From: Asterias amurensis
Taxonomy: Eukaryota > Echinodermata > Asteroidea > Forcipulatida > Asteriidae
Reading direction: 5' to 3'
DNA: 64,000 nucleotides
Assembly (NCBI RefSeq): GCF_032118995.1
Contig: NC_092662.1
Span: 1,984,001-2,048,000 of the forward strand
In this document: positions 1 through 9,480 of the stretch, in pieces
How the letters are laid out: each line of letters opens with the position of its first letter
Numbering within the stretch: position 1 is the first letter of the stretch
The notes under the pieces: model-generated
The model's database searches: none
Seen by the model: only the letters and a program-made list of their open reading frames with translations
Told to the model about the DNA's origin: nothing
Translations under genes and position numbers: made by a program

Positions 1-51
1 CAACCAGAAGGTCGTACTCCCTGGCCAGCTCGATGATACGTTCACATTTAG
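1..51 (-). CDS. Aminotransferase coding exon 5, cut by the window edge
   Basis: After an AACAG acceptor this fragment encodes AKCERIIELAREYDLLV. That matches the helix and strand before the conserved acidic residue that pairs with the PLP ring nitrogen. The exon continues beyond position 1. Confidence 0.83.
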
Positions 52-3000
52 CTGTTTTTACGGGAAAGATAAATAGTAAATCAATCAAAAGACTATTTAA
101 AAGATGTTACATTTGCATTGACGATAACAAATATTATTTTGAGTTTTACCCTTACACAGTGTGTTAGCACTTATTATAATTATAATAACAATAAGACTTG
201 TAATGCGCACATATCCACCCTGCTGGGTGTTGCAGGCGCAGAAGCACTATATACTTTCCAAAATGTCTGTTTAGAAAAAAAAAGGTTATTGGATTGAATC
301 CCAACTGATGCTTGCGATTTATTTTTGTTCTCTTGTTCACAGAATCAGTAAATTAATTTGTGTCAAAATCAATCCTTTTGCTCGCTGAAGGACAAAAGAA
401 GAATTACCACTGGTAAGCTAGTAAGCCTCCTTCACAAGCCTCTGTTAATAGATTTTTGTAATTGTCAAAAACGTTTCACAAAAAAAACACAAAACACAAT
501 GGTTACCTTTGGAGTAGCACAGTGTGGTAGGGTTCTGGAAGACAGTTATGACGTAAAGCATGGCACGGAATGGATGTGCGGCGGTCGGTTCCCAACTGCT
601 CTTGGCTTTCATCTCTTTCAATTTAACCTCCAGTGTGTCTGTGTCGATCCCATCCTTTTGAAGCGGTACTGCCAAAAAAAAAGTTAATAAATAAAAAAGA
701 GTCAAATTGACCCCTTGCACGCATGTCACAAGCGGCGACTGTGCCCATGCTCACCATTTCGGTTGGCAATGGGTTTGCGTCGCCTAGAATGCGCACTTCA
801 CTGAATAATGCACAGTGACATTATTGCCCACTAATGTGGGGCATCCAACAGATATTTTATTGCATGCATTGGCTGGGATGCACAAAACAAACAACAAACC
901 TGAGAAAATTTGAGCACAACTGGTCGTCAAAGTTGCGAGATAATAACGAAGGAAAAAACACCCTTGTCACACGAAGTTGTGTGCTTTCAGATGCTTGATT
1001 TCGGGACCGCAAAATCTTATTTATGAGGTCTCGAAATCAAATTCGAGGAAAATTACTTTCTTCTTGAAAACTAAGAGGGAGCTGTTACTTCAGAGGGAGC
1101 TGTTTCTCACAATGTTTTATACTGCCAACCTCTCCCCATTGCTTGTGACCAAGTAAGGTTTTTTGCTAATAATTATTTTTAGTAATCACCAAACGTGTCC
1201 ACTGCATTTAACTGACTTCACCGCCTATGGAACAATGTTCGATTAATAGTCGGTCCCACCTGGCACAGCTTTCATGTCGGCATCTTTGAAGATACCCAAA
1301 TGGATAAAGTACGTCGGGTCCTCGACGAAGATGGTGTCCCCGGCAGTGAAGAAGTAAGAGAGTAGGAAGGACATAGCCTGGGTGGCTCCCCCCGTCGTCA
1401 ACAGATCATTGCTGAAAGCAAATAACGGTAAGCGACAATCATTACACATCAAATTCTTTAATAGATTCATTAGGAATGGCCAAATCAATAAATAATCAAG
1501 ACCTAATTTCATAGAGCTGCTTAAGCACAAAAAGTATTACGATTAACAGCCAAATGACCTAGTCACATGTACAATTTGTGACGGGTGTCCTGCTTATTTC
1601 TGCTCAGCAGAACATTTTTAAGCAAATTTTCTGCTTGGGCAGCCTTATGAAACTTGGCCCCTGGTTGAATCAGTGGTTCCTTTCACCTCTGTGGACTTTG
1701 GTTTGAATCCCGCCTCAGACCTGGAGGCTTGCATGTGGATTGAATTTTCAGTCCTGAATTTGTGTGTGCGGTGCAATACCTTCAAATGAAAGCCTACAAC
1801 CAATTTAATAAACAGCTATTTTAAATCTAAACAATGATTTAAAGGCAGTGGACACTATTGGTAATTGTCAAAGACTGGTCTTCACAGTTGGTGTATCTCA
1901 ACATATACATAAAATAACAAACCTGTGAAAATTTGAGCTCAATCGGTCATCAAACTTGCGAGATAATGATGAAAAAGTAAAAACACCCTTGTCACACGAG
2001 GTTATGTGCGTTTAGATGGTTGATTTCGAGACCTCAAGTTCTAAATCTGAGGTCTCGAAATCAAATTCGTGGAAAATTACTTCTTTCTTGAATATTATGG
2101 CACTTCAGAGAGTGCTGTTTCTCACCATGTTTTATACCATCAACCTCTCCCCATTACTCGTCACCAAGAAAGGATTTATGCTAAAAACTATTTTGAGTAA
2201 TTAACAATAGTGTCCACTGCCTTTAAATCATGATAACACAGTACCTATAAAATCTAAATTCGGGGGTCAAGTCAGCCCAAAAGTCAAAACTAGATATTTA
2301 GTATCTTGTTTCTTTAGCCCAAAACAGTGCCCCAAATCCAATGAGCTGTTTTCATGAGTAAAAAGTGTTTAAAACAAATTATATGCTTATAAGAAATGAG
2401 CAGGATACCAGTCACACATTGTACATGAGACATGGTAGTTTGGCTGGTAACTGTACTCTGGTAGGCATAATTTTGTTGTGCTTAGTTATTTTTAGTGTTT
2501 AAGCAGCTTCATGAAATTGGGCCTAATTTCATAGTAGCCATTACGCATTTAATGTCTTTGATAAGAAAAAAAAGTAAGTGGGGCACCAGTTGCAACAATG
2601 TAAACTCCATGGAATTTAGGTTGGTAACCAGTTTCTGTAAAGCAAGATTTTTATGCTTACATGCTTTATGAAATTCGTCCCATGGCTAGATGTTACACAT
2701 CCATCAGTTTATGGGCACTTACCAGTCAACCGGCATGCCATACGCGTCGCTCAGGAACTTGGCTAACTCGATGCGGCAAAGTGGATCTCCGTAAGGATTA
2801 CCGTACTGTAAAAGATCTGCTTCACCTGCTGCTTCTTCACCCTATGGAGAAATAGGATGAAAAGATTAAGTCTTAAGTTTTGTGTCGTGGCCGAGAGGTC
2901 AAGAGACAGGACTCGAGCTCTGGTGTTCAAGTCCCGGTCTTAACACTTAAAAGATCACATTGTCTTGGATCGGACGAGTCGGTCTTTGAAAAGCGTTTGA

Positions 3001-5355
3001 CACGCATAAGGTTAGAAAGATATTTTAAAAGTAGAATATAATGATCCACACAAGTATTACTCAAAATTGCACAGTTGTCCTTTTATGTCGTGAACTATCA
3101 CAGTCGGCCAATTTATGGAGTCAAAATTTTGACTCCACAAAATGGCCGACTGTGTGACTTCTCGATGTTTTCAAGGCATGTTTGTGTGGATCAATATGTT
3201 CTACTTTTATTTTATCTATTAACCATTTGCATTTAACCATTTGCATAACAAACGGATTCAAACGCTTTTCAAAGACCAACTCGACAGATCCAACGCAACG
3301 TGTTCCTTTAAATGCCAACTCCATCCACGATTAGCAAGGTGACAGCCGGTACCAACAACAACCAAATCTCTAGCCACAGCATTTGCGAACAAACCCCAAC
3401 CCTAAGAAATCTGAAGAAAAATGTTGATGCATGAATCACTTCTCAAAACACTGAATATGAAAAAATTTCACCCCCCGTCCCTAACTCCACCTTTCCGACC
3501 CCATCTCAACCTACCATCCTCTTCGCCGCAGCCTTCCACAACAACCCAGCTACAATCTTGAAGTTTGTCATGCCCTGGTACACCGAGGGATAAATGCTGA
3601 CGAATACCGACCAGAGTTCCTCTGAACTGAAATTGGTTCTGGGCGAGAAAACCAATCTCTTGGATGTCTGTGCGCCTTTCCCCGAACAGGTAAATATACC
3701 TCCATGATGAAACCAGTGATATCAGATAGAATTTCCTCCGTAGCTAAGTCCAGCTCGACCTTTTGCTTTTCCTTGCTTTGCTCTTTGATCCTTTCCTCTG
3801 TTTGTAAGAGTGCAGGCCTTGAACGTCGCCTTTGAAGAGGCACAACAATTTTCCTCACCTAAGGAGCACTTCTATCGGGAAATTTTGTATTGGAAGCTTG
3901 TATTGGAACCTTGTATTGGAAGTGTTAGGAATTTCTACTGTAATGGTTGAGAATTTGACTGCTAGGTATTTTTTTGTATATAGGGTTTAATTTGGTTAAC
4001 AATCCCACTATTGACACTTGTTTAGGCTCCAATGCATTTCAGTTGTTGCATGGTGCCTTGGGGATTTTGTATAGAATTTGCCACCCAGTTGTGGCAAACC
4101 AATGGACCCATATATATTGTTAACGCTATCATTCTCTTTGTTTACTCTGTTGACCCCAAGTGGGCGATGCTAAATCTATATATGAAAGTTCATGAATGAT
4201 GTTTGGAAATGTTTAGAAATTAAAATTACGAGTTAGGCCTTTTTAGGGTGCTTTCCAGAAAATTTTACCAATCCTTTATACAATCGGCTGGGAGAGATTT
4301 GACAGGACACAAGTACTATCAGACTGGTGGTAGGAGCTACGACTTGTTGGATGAAGGACAAGCATTTTTAAAGAATTTGAATTTATACTGTGCAGAAACC
4401 TCCTCAAAACTTAATGCCAATACTCTTGAGTGGTCATGTTTGTTACTTCAAAACTAATCCTCATTGACATTTAAAAAAATGTCCATACTTGTAATATATC
4501 CACCCGCAGCCAGGCAGTAGGCCTATTAATATAAGTGTGTAGTACGCTGTACGGTAGTGTAGTTGGAAAAATTTCTGAATCTTGCTAGCTAGGCCTACCA
4601 CTTTTTCACTAATTTTTTAGTAAAGTTAATAATTGATACTATTTTTTTTTTTTTATTATAGCGAATGAAAAAGTGGTGGCAGGATACTGAAACTTTTCGA
4701 GTTGACTAGCCCCTAAAATTTAAGGACTCTGGAGTAGAGGACATGCTACACTTAGCTGAGGAGTCTACTCCGATCCATAAGGTTCGTTCCACCATAGAGC
4801 ATGGAGCAAGGAACCTCCATTATATAGTTCTATGACTAAGGTCAACAAGAAAACAGATCTTCCCTTGGCTATGCCTCACGAGTTGGCACAAAAAAGTACG
4901 GATGGCTAAAATTAAAAAGCAAAGCGCTATACGATATGGTCGATCTTTTTCCTAAAAAGCCATGATTGATGTAGTTTCTACTTCCGTTCCACATCCTTGG
5001 ATAAACTTACCATCCTTTTCACCGAGGCCTTGGACAGAAGACCAGCAACTGCTTTGAGCCTGTCCGGCCCTGGGCCACCGACGGTTAAGTTCTGTTTCAC
5101 GTTCAAGAAGAGACCCCTCGACTTGAAATCATTCTCCGCCATTGGACCGGATTCCGTGATTTCAGTTCGTCGTTTCTTGACGGGAATGCATGATTCTGCC
5201 ATTGTGGACGACGACGTTGACGACAAACAGCGTATCTTGAAGGAGGTTTGGAAGGGAGATGTTGCTGCTGTCAGGGAGGGAGAAACAATGGGGGAAAGAT
5301 ATCTGGCACTGGTTAACGCTGCCCGTGAAAGTCTTGCAGTTGCAGGCAAGAACAT
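1..5355 (-). CDS. PLP-dependent class I/II aminotransferase, 5' part (3' end outside window)
   Basis: Five exons join in frame: 5355-5011, 2841-2723, 1411-1260, 668-507 and 51-1, giving about 276 residues. This is a fold-type I aminotransferase of the 2-aminoadipate transaminase / YER152C-like group. Such enzymes move an amino group between an amino acid and a 2-oxo acid using pyridoxal phosphate. Visible family features are the LLQYGNPYGDP block, the TTGGATQAM cofactor-phosphate loop, EDPTYF with its ring-stacking tyrosine position, VPVPLQKDGID, and VFQNPTT where family members have FQNPTG. Family proteins are usually about 400 residues, so roughly the last third is off the window, including the catalytic lysine. 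The start at 5355 gives a 51-residue leader rich in Arg, Ser and Ala with no acidic residue, typical of mitochondrial targeting; a second ATG at residue 52 would give a cytosolic form. The exact substrate cannot be told. An upstream in-frame ATG at 5421 exists but adds non-targeting residues. Confidence 0.88.
171..252 (+). repeat. Dispersed repeat with (ATT)n head and CACCCTGCTGGGTG palindrome
   Basis: This intron stretch has an ATT-rich run followed by GACTTGTAATGCGCACATAT and the small palindrome CACCCTGCTGGGTG. A closely similar copy lies at 61545-61612 in an ABL intron. It is probably the end of a retroposon; its family is not known to me. Confidence 0.6.
507..668 (-). CDS. Aminotransferase coding exon 4
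   Basis: 162 nt between a TTTGGCAG acceptor and a GTAACC donor. It encodes LQKDGIDTDTLEVKLKEM, then AMLYVITVFQNPTTLCYSK. The FQNPT motif holds the Asn that contacts the PLP phenolic oxygen in family members. The last Gly of the usual FQNPTG is replaced by Thr here. Confidence 0.87.
889..1210 (+). repeat. Family A MITE-like element, left end missing
   Basis: It carries the shared body of family A: the TTGCGAGATAATAA block, a central palindrome around GAGGTCTCGAAATCAAATTC, the GGGAGCTGTTTCTCACAATG block and a right terminus ending GTGTCCACTGC. It lies in an aminotransferase intron. Confidence 0.75.
1260..1411 (-). CDS. Aminotransferase coding exon 3 (cofactor-binding loop)
   Basis: 152 nt between a TTTCAG acceptor and a GTGGGA donor. 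It encodes NDLLTTGGATQAMSFLLSYF, then the GDTIFVEDPTYF strand-turn where the tyrosine normally stacks on the PLP ring, and ends at MKAVP. Joining to the next exon restores the family motif VPVP. Confidence 0.88.
1501..1660 (+). repeat. Family C MITE-like element
   Basis: The left terminus CTAATTTCATAGAGCTGCTT and the inverted right terminus ending AGCCTTATGAAACTTGGCC bracket a body with CACATGTACAATTTGTGAC. The same termini recur at 2330-2682, 12441-12635, 15901-16095, 38560-38709 and 58280-58462. Confidence 0.7.
1841..2226 (+). repeat. Family A MITE-like element, full length
   Basis: This is the clearest full copy. The left terminus AAAGGCAGTGGACACTATTG is the inverted complement of the right terminus CAATAGTGTCCACTGCCTTT. 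A palindrome of TTTCGAGACCTC against GAGGTCTCGAAA lies in the middle. No protein is encoded beyond chance frames, which fits a non-autonomous DNA transposon. Confidence 0.8.
2330..2523 (+). repeat. Family C element, first of an abutting pair
   Basis: The body holds CAGTCACACATTGTACATGA and GGCTGGTAAC, and the right terminus ends AAGCAGCTTCATGAAATTGG. The left limit is approximate. Confidence 0.6.
2519..2682 (+). repeat. Family C element, second of an abutting pair
   Basis: It begins GGGCCTAATTTCATAGTAGC directly at the end of the preceding copy and ends CATGCTTTATGAAATTCG. It stops about 40 bp short of the donor of aminotransferase exon 2. Confidence 0.6.
2723..2841 (-). CDS. Aminotransferase coding exon 2
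   Basis: 119 nt bounded by an ATAG acceptor and a GTAAG donor. It encodes GEEAAGEADLLQYGNPYGDP and then a helix ending GMPVD. The LxQYGxxxGxPxxR pattern is typical of the class I/II N-terminal substrate-binding region. It starts in phase 0 and ends in phase 2. Confidence 0.87.
2881..2948 (+). mobile_element. SINE head derived from a Leu/Ser-type tRNA, truncated
   Basis: TGTCGTGGCCGAGAGGTCAA resembles a class II tRNA A box, and GTGTTCAAGTCCCGGTCTTA resembles the B box. The sequence stops where a family B element begins, so it is a SINE head broken by, or joined to, that insertion. Related heads lie at 13738, 38815, 41545 and 54308. Confidence 0.65.
2949..3312 (+). repeat. Family B palindromic MITE-like element
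   Basis: The termini CACATTGTCTTGGATCGGAC and GATCCAACGCAACGTGTTCC are imperfect inverted repeats. The centre is a palindrome in which TGGAGTCAAAATTTTGACTC is flanked by AGTCGGCCA and TGGCCGACT. A second copy lies at 40618-41007. Confidence 0.75.
3515..3688 (-). pseudogene. Decayed duplicate of aminotransferase coding exon 1
   Basis: On the minus strand one frame reads ERRTDIQEIGFLAQN and later RGTLVGIRQHLSLGVPGHDK, matching KRRTEITESGPMAEN and RGLFLNVKQNLTVGGPGPDR of the real exon. After that the match moves to the next frame: NFKIVAGLLWKAAAKRM against RLKAVAGLLSKASVKRM. One extra base between the two blocks breaks the frame. It ends, like the real exon, at ATG followed by a GT (GTAGG). A downstream ATG in the second frame could still give a short alternative first exon. 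It sits in the intron between exons 1 and 2. Confidence 0.72.
3860..5010. other. Remainder of aminotransferase intron 1
   Basis: No exon recognised. It is AT-rich with a small inverted repeat, CCACTTTTTCA near 4599 against TGAAAAAGTGG near 4668, around a poly-T tract. The 4740-4850 part contains short GGAGC/GCTCC repeats. Confidence 0.5.
5011..5355 (-). CDS. Aminotransferase coding exon 1 (mitochondrial leader plus N-terminal arm)
   Basis: Residues 1-115. The leader (1-51) contains several arginines and no Asp or Glu. Residues from the second Met (52) carry a KKRR basic patch, then the arm NLTVGGPGPDRL, which in this family leads into the first helix. The exon ends in phase 0 at ATG followed by the donor GTAAGT. 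A diverged duplicate of its 3' half lies at about 3515-3688. Confidence 0.85.
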
Positions 5356-5421
5356 TGTGTTACGCAAGTCGCAGGTTGTCGTCTGCTGATGCGATACGTG
5401 TAGAATAAGACAACTCGACAC

Positions 5422-6012
5422 TCAACCTTTGTCCTCAGTATGAGTTTGTGCGTCCGGCCCCCTGTCCTTTGGTCACGCGACTGTGGGCTATGGGCTCGAT
5501 CCCAAAAAAGGAGGTCCGGTCCCGTGGGGAAATGATACCAGTCAGTTTCCCTTGTGGTTTTTGAGGAAGGATTTATTTTTTGAACGATTATTTTTGTACG
5601 GTACTTCCACCAACCCAACTCCCCTTGTCTGTCAGGGTGAATAAAATGACCAGTTATTATTATACCTCCTCCATGATCAATTCTACCATGGAGCTATAAA
5701 AAGCTCCATGATTCTACCTAGGTCTATCGATATAGTGTGTTTTCCATTATTGCTCCATCCATTCATGGTTTTCCCATAAAATCTGTGATGACGTCAAACA
5801 GTTTTGCAGCTATACTTAGAGTAATAAGTTATAAAAGAAATTAGTTTCTGCCTATAAAACCTATTGAAGAAGCATCATAATCTTGTCCGTAATACCACAA
5901 CATTATGTGAACCAAAGTAGCTCAAAATTCTTCACTGATTGCCAGACATTCAATATATTGTTGCAGTCATTATTTGTACTAAAATTTAAGGAAGAAATCA
6001 AAAAAGAAATTC
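5422..6012. other. Upstream region of the aminotransferase gene
   Basis: It should hold the aminotransferase promoter, but no clear core element was seen. A small hairpin CATGGAGC-(loop)-GCTCCATG lies near 5687-5711, one of several CATGGAG-type palindromes in the window. Confidence 0.4.
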
Positions 6013-6085
6013 TGGTCAGTGTGGGGCTCGAACCCACGACCCTCGCGTTATTAGCACGATGCTCTGCCGACTGAGCTAACCGACC
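6013..6085 (-). tRNA. tRNA-Ile (anticodon AAT), copy 1
   Basis: The 73-nt minus-strand sequence folds into a full cloverleaf. The acceptor GGTCGGT pairs with ACTGACC (one G-T), the D stem is GCTC/GAGC, the anticodon stem TCGTG/CGCGA, the loop CTAATAA with anticodon AAT, and the T arm GTGGG-TTCGAGC-CCCAC. The discriminator base is A and no CCA is encoded, as usual in eukaryotes. A run of six T on the sense strand at 6005-6000 is a Pol III terminator. Identical copies lie at 8869 and 9408. Confidence 0.96.
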
Positions 6086-6220
6086 TCATGTCACCATTGC
6101 CAAATTGTTACAATAAATACGTTTTAACAGGAGAGCACGCCCATTATGACGTCATTAGGCAATTAGCATATATCATGTGACCATTTACAATGCGTGTCGT
6201 GTCGTCATGGTCGTGTGTAC

Positions 6221-6374
6221 ATAGACCTTTTCGCAAATACCGGGGCGCGCGCGTAACGCTTGGAATTAGGTGCATTGTGGTCTAGCTGGTAGCAAAATTT
6301 GATCCATATCTATCCCACAATGCACCTCATTCAACAGTCTGCGCTTGCGCATTGGTATTTGCGATAAGGTCTAT
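6221..6374 (+). repeat. Family D foldback element
   Basis: ATAGACCTTTTCGCAAATAC at the left is inverted at the right as GGTATTTGCGATAAGGTCTAT. The interior is GC-rich and itself inverted around AGGTGCATTGTGG and CCACAATGCACCT. The termini match those at 63226-63400. Confidence 0.72.
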
Positions 6375-6384
6375 GCAATACACC

Positions 6385-6601
6385 TATAGTCTTGGTGCAA
6401 GACGTTTCTCGTTTCCCTTTCACGCACACCGCGGTCAAATTCACCGACAGCGCGCGCGCCCACTCACCTTAGTCCACTCACCGCCCCCCCCCCCCCCTCC
6501 GGCTCCGGGGCGGTGAGTGGGGAGTCGGTGTGCGCGCGCTGTCGGTAATTTGGCCGCGGTGTGCGTGAAAAGGGAACGAGAAACGTCTTGCACCAAGACT
6601 A
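6385..6601 (+). mobile_element. 217-bp foldback element flanked by 10-bp direct repeats
   Basis: Two arms of about 95 bp are inverted: AGTCTTGGTGCAAGACGTTT at the left, AAACGTCTTGCACCAAGACT at the right. The loop holds a poly-C run near 6483-6497. The element is bounded by direct repeats GCAATACACC at 6375-6384 and 6602-6611, read as a target-site duplication. A 9-10 bp duplication would suit a Mutator-like element, but no transposase is present. Confidence 0.78.
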
Positions 6602-6686
6602 GCAATACACCATGCAAAGTGGGCCCTTTTCGAAACCAAAGCTTAGATCGATCAAGGTTCCGGTGTCATGACAAAAACTGTCCGCT

Positions 6687-7609
6687 GGCAATAAGTGTCC
6701 GCTGAGCATGTGCAGTAGACCCTGGACACTATTTAGCATGTATTACGTGACAAATAGTGTCCGCTCAACAAAAAGTGTCCTGGCGCCGTGCTGCACAGTG
6801 CTGATTTATATTAAAAGTAAATACAAGCCAAAAAAAAATAGACGAACAGAACACTCAAAAGTATGTCAAGATTAGTATCTTATCATGAAAACAGTGCAGG
6901 TTTAAAAAGTACGACTTGTGAAAGTGCTAAAATGCTCTTACGAATTATTTACAATAAAATACAACGAAGAAAGCGTTCAAGTAAATACAAGACATGTATA
7001 ATAAAATACAACGAAGAAAGCGTTCAAGCAAAGACAAGGTTTTGCGTGTCTAAAAATATTATGTTATATACAAATTACACTAAAAATTTACCATTTACAA
7101 AAATACATGGAAATATAATATAAACAACTCTGAAAAGTATTACAATACAGGCGAAATACGAAAGATAAAAATAGTACGAAATAATTAAAATCAGAAAGAG
7201 ACATTCAAAACAAGACAATGAGACAATAAAATTAGTAATTAAAATCAGAAAGAGACATTCATGATTAAAACCTGTCATTTAGAACATGAACAGCTGTGGG
7301 ATAAAAACTCTGCAAAGTACGGTTGGATCCCAGATTTAATTGAACGGAAACTATTCTTAGACCGCATGGGCTGAAAGAGGGAATGTGCTTGGTGAAACTG
7401 GTCATCTACTATAGAGAGGGCTCGTTTTTTAACTCGAGAAAGATACAGTTCATCAAGTGATGGAAGTTGGCAACCTATGATTTTACTAGCGGTGCGAACG
7501 ATCCGGCTGATACGCTTCCGGTCATCGGCTGTTGCATTGCCCCAACAAACGATCACTCCAATCACCGCTCGGTAGAACTCCAACAGAAGTGGCTGACTGA
7601 CATGGAAGC
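6687..7609. repeat. Tandem segmental duplication, unit 1
   Basis: The unit begins GCAATAAGTGTCCGCTGAGC and ends CTGACTGACATGGAAGCT; the same order of sequence returns at 7638-8526 with only a few percent divergence. It contains a TGTCC-bracketed inverted repeat at its start and a LINE 3' fragment at its end. Relative to unit 2 it has an extra copy of an AATCAGAAAGAGACATTCA block near 7187-7240 and lacks about 24 bp in the coding part. Confidence 0.8.
7275..7609 (-). mobile_element. LINE 3' end fragment (CR1/L2-like reverse transcriptase C-terminus), copy 1
   Basis: The minus strand encodes FYRAVIG, WGNATADDRKRISRIVRTAS and KIIGCQLPSLDELYLSRVKK. This is the C-terminal region after the reverse transcriptase domain in CR1/L2-type non-LTR retrotransposons. 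Only about 110 residues remain. About 8 residues present in copy 2 after FYRAVI are missing. It is a dead 5'-truncated insertion. Confidence 0.8.
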
Positions 7610-7637
7610 TTCTCAGCCGTCTCAAGAAAAATAATCT

Positions 7638-8526
7638 TTGCAATAAGTGTCCGCTGAGCATGCGCAGTAGACCCTGGACACTATTTGGCATGTATTACGT
7701 GACAAATAGTGTCCGCCCAACAAAAAGTGTCCGGGCGCCGTGCTGCACAGTGCTGATTTATATTAAAAGTAAATACAAGGCAAAAAAATAGACGAACAGA
7801 ACACTCAAAAGTATGTCAAGATTAGTATCTTATCATGAAAACAGTGCAGGTTTAAAAAGTACGAATTGTGAAAGTGCTAAAATGTTCTTACGAATTATTT
7901 ACAATAAAATACAACGAAGAAAGCGTTCAAGTAAATACAAGACATGTATAATAAAATACAACGAAGAAAGCGTTCAAGTAAAGACAAGGTTTTGCGTGTC
8001 TAAAAATATTATGTTATATACAAATTACACTAAAAATTTACCATTTACAAAAATACATGGAAATATAATATAAACAACTCTGAAAGTATTACAATATACA
8101 GGCGAAATACGAAAGATAAAAATAGTACGAAATAATTAAAATCAGAAAGAGACATTCATGATTAAAACCTGTCATTTAGAACATGAACAGCTGTGGGATA
8201 AAAACTCTGCAAAGTACGGTTGGATCCCAGATTTAATTGAACGGAAACTATTCTTAGTAGACCGCATGGGCTGAAAGAGGGAATGTGCTTGGTGAAACTG
8301 GTCATCTATAGAGAGGGCTCGTTTTTTAACTCGAGAAAGATACAGTTCATCAAGTGATGGAAGTTGGCAACCTATGATTTTACTAGCGGTGCGAACGATC
8401 CGGCTGATACGCTTCCGGTCATCGGCTGTTGCATTGCCCCACCAAACGATCATTGATTGTGTCAAGACACTCTCAATCACCGCTCGGTAGAACTTCAACA
8501 GAAGTGGCTGACTGACATGGAAGCTC
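7638..8526. repeat. Tandem segmental duplication, unit 2
   Basis: Direct repeat of 6687-7609. Since both units carry the same non-coding flank and LINE fragment, one insertion was copied together with its surroundings. Confidence 0.8.
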
Positions 8527-8576
8527 TGCATGCTGCCGTCCCATCGAAAGTACATGTTTTCAGCCTCGAGACCCAA
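8172..8576 (-). mobile_element. LINE 3' end fragment (CR1/L2-like), copy 2
   Basis: It encodes FYRAVIESVLTQSMIVWWGN, then ATADDRKRISRIVRTAS and KIIGCQLPSLDELYLSRVKK. The FYRxxIESVLT...WxGN pattern is typical of CR1/L2-type C-termini. It is slightly longer at its 5' side than copy 1 and ends with the same SHSCSCSK tail. Confidence 0.82.
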
Positions 8577-8611
8577 AACCGAAGCCGCAGCTTCGAAAAT
8601 GGCCCGAACTC

Positions 8612-8656
8612 TGTTTGATCATGGAGGTAGGATTAATCCTACCTCCATGGTTTGAT
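8612..8656. repeat. Short CATGGAGGTA palindrome
   Basis: CATGGAGGTAGGATTAATCC is followed by its complement TACCTCCATG, and TTTGAT lies on both outer sides. A related palindrome lies at 53418-53452. Confidence 0.6.
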
Positions 8657-8868
8657 TTAATTGTTTTGTGTGTATCGTATTTCGTAAGTTTGAAGAAGAA
8701 ACAAAATTCAGGATAAAAACTTTAAAAGCAATCATCACCATTCACCGAATAAATGGTACTTGTAAAAAGAGGAATACTAAAATATTTTGGCAGTTCGACA
8801 GTAATCAGTATTTAATTCAGTATTGGTCAATAATAAAAGAAAATAAGCAAAGAAGAAAAAAGGAAGCA

Positions 8869-8941
8869 TGGTCAGTGTGGGGCTCGAACCCACGACCCTC
8901 GCGTTATTAGCACGATGCTCTGCCGACTGAGCTAACCGACC
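8869..8941 (-). tRNA. tRNA-Ile (anticodon AAT), copy 2
   Basis: Identical to the 6013-6085 gene over all 73 nt, with the same cloverleaf and discriminator A. A sense-strand T6 run at about 8861-8856 serves as Pol III terminator. Flanking sequence differs from the other copies. Confidence 0.96.
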
Positions 8942-9407
8942 GCTTGACATCAATGACGAATCATAAAAATTTATACTCTTATGAGCACATGCATGGTTAT
9001 TTTCATATATTTTGTTATCAAAAAGTAATCGTTTACTGCTAAGCGGTGAGTCATATACTCTGTGGCAGTAATATTCTGATTTGATTCCTAAAAGAAACAC
9101 GCAGTTTTTGACCCTAATTTTCATCTCTTCACTTCCCCCCGATAAAGTTATCTAGCGCCCTCAGTGGGCTGATCAGAATAATTGAAAATCCAGCCGCACC
9201 GCTGCGCACAGCGCCACCACCGGGCATCAGAGCACAAACACAGTTTCAGTCTCACGAAAGGGATTGACTTTTTTGCATTATTTTTAAAAACTTAATCTGT
9301 CAATAACAAAAAATAGCAATGATAAGTGCACACTATAATAATAATGTTGTTTAGAAACACTGGGAAAAAATTAAGTTGCACAAGTTATGAAATAAAAAGT
9401 ATAATTA
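8942..9407. other. Spacer between tRNA genes
   Basis: AT-rich spacer with nothing recognisable except a TAGCGCCCTCAGTGGGC stretch near 9152. It resembles neither of the other tRNA flanks. Confidence 0.5.
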
Positions 9408-9480
9408 TGGTCAGTGTGGGGCTCGAACCCACGACCCTCGCGTTATTAGCACGATGCTCTGCCGACTGAGCTAACCGACC
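9408..9480 (-). tRNA. tRNA-Ile (anticodon AAT), copy 3
   Basis: Third identical 73-nt copy. The terminator is a T5 run on the sense strand at about 9398-9394. All three genes lie on the same strand within 3.5 kb, a small tRNA cluster upstream of the aminotransferase gene. Confidence 0.96.

Noticed and set aside
4978-5389. 130-codon plus-strand frame opposite aminotransferase exon 1
   Set aside because: It is the antisense shadow of the real exon; the minus strand carries the conserved protein and splice sites.
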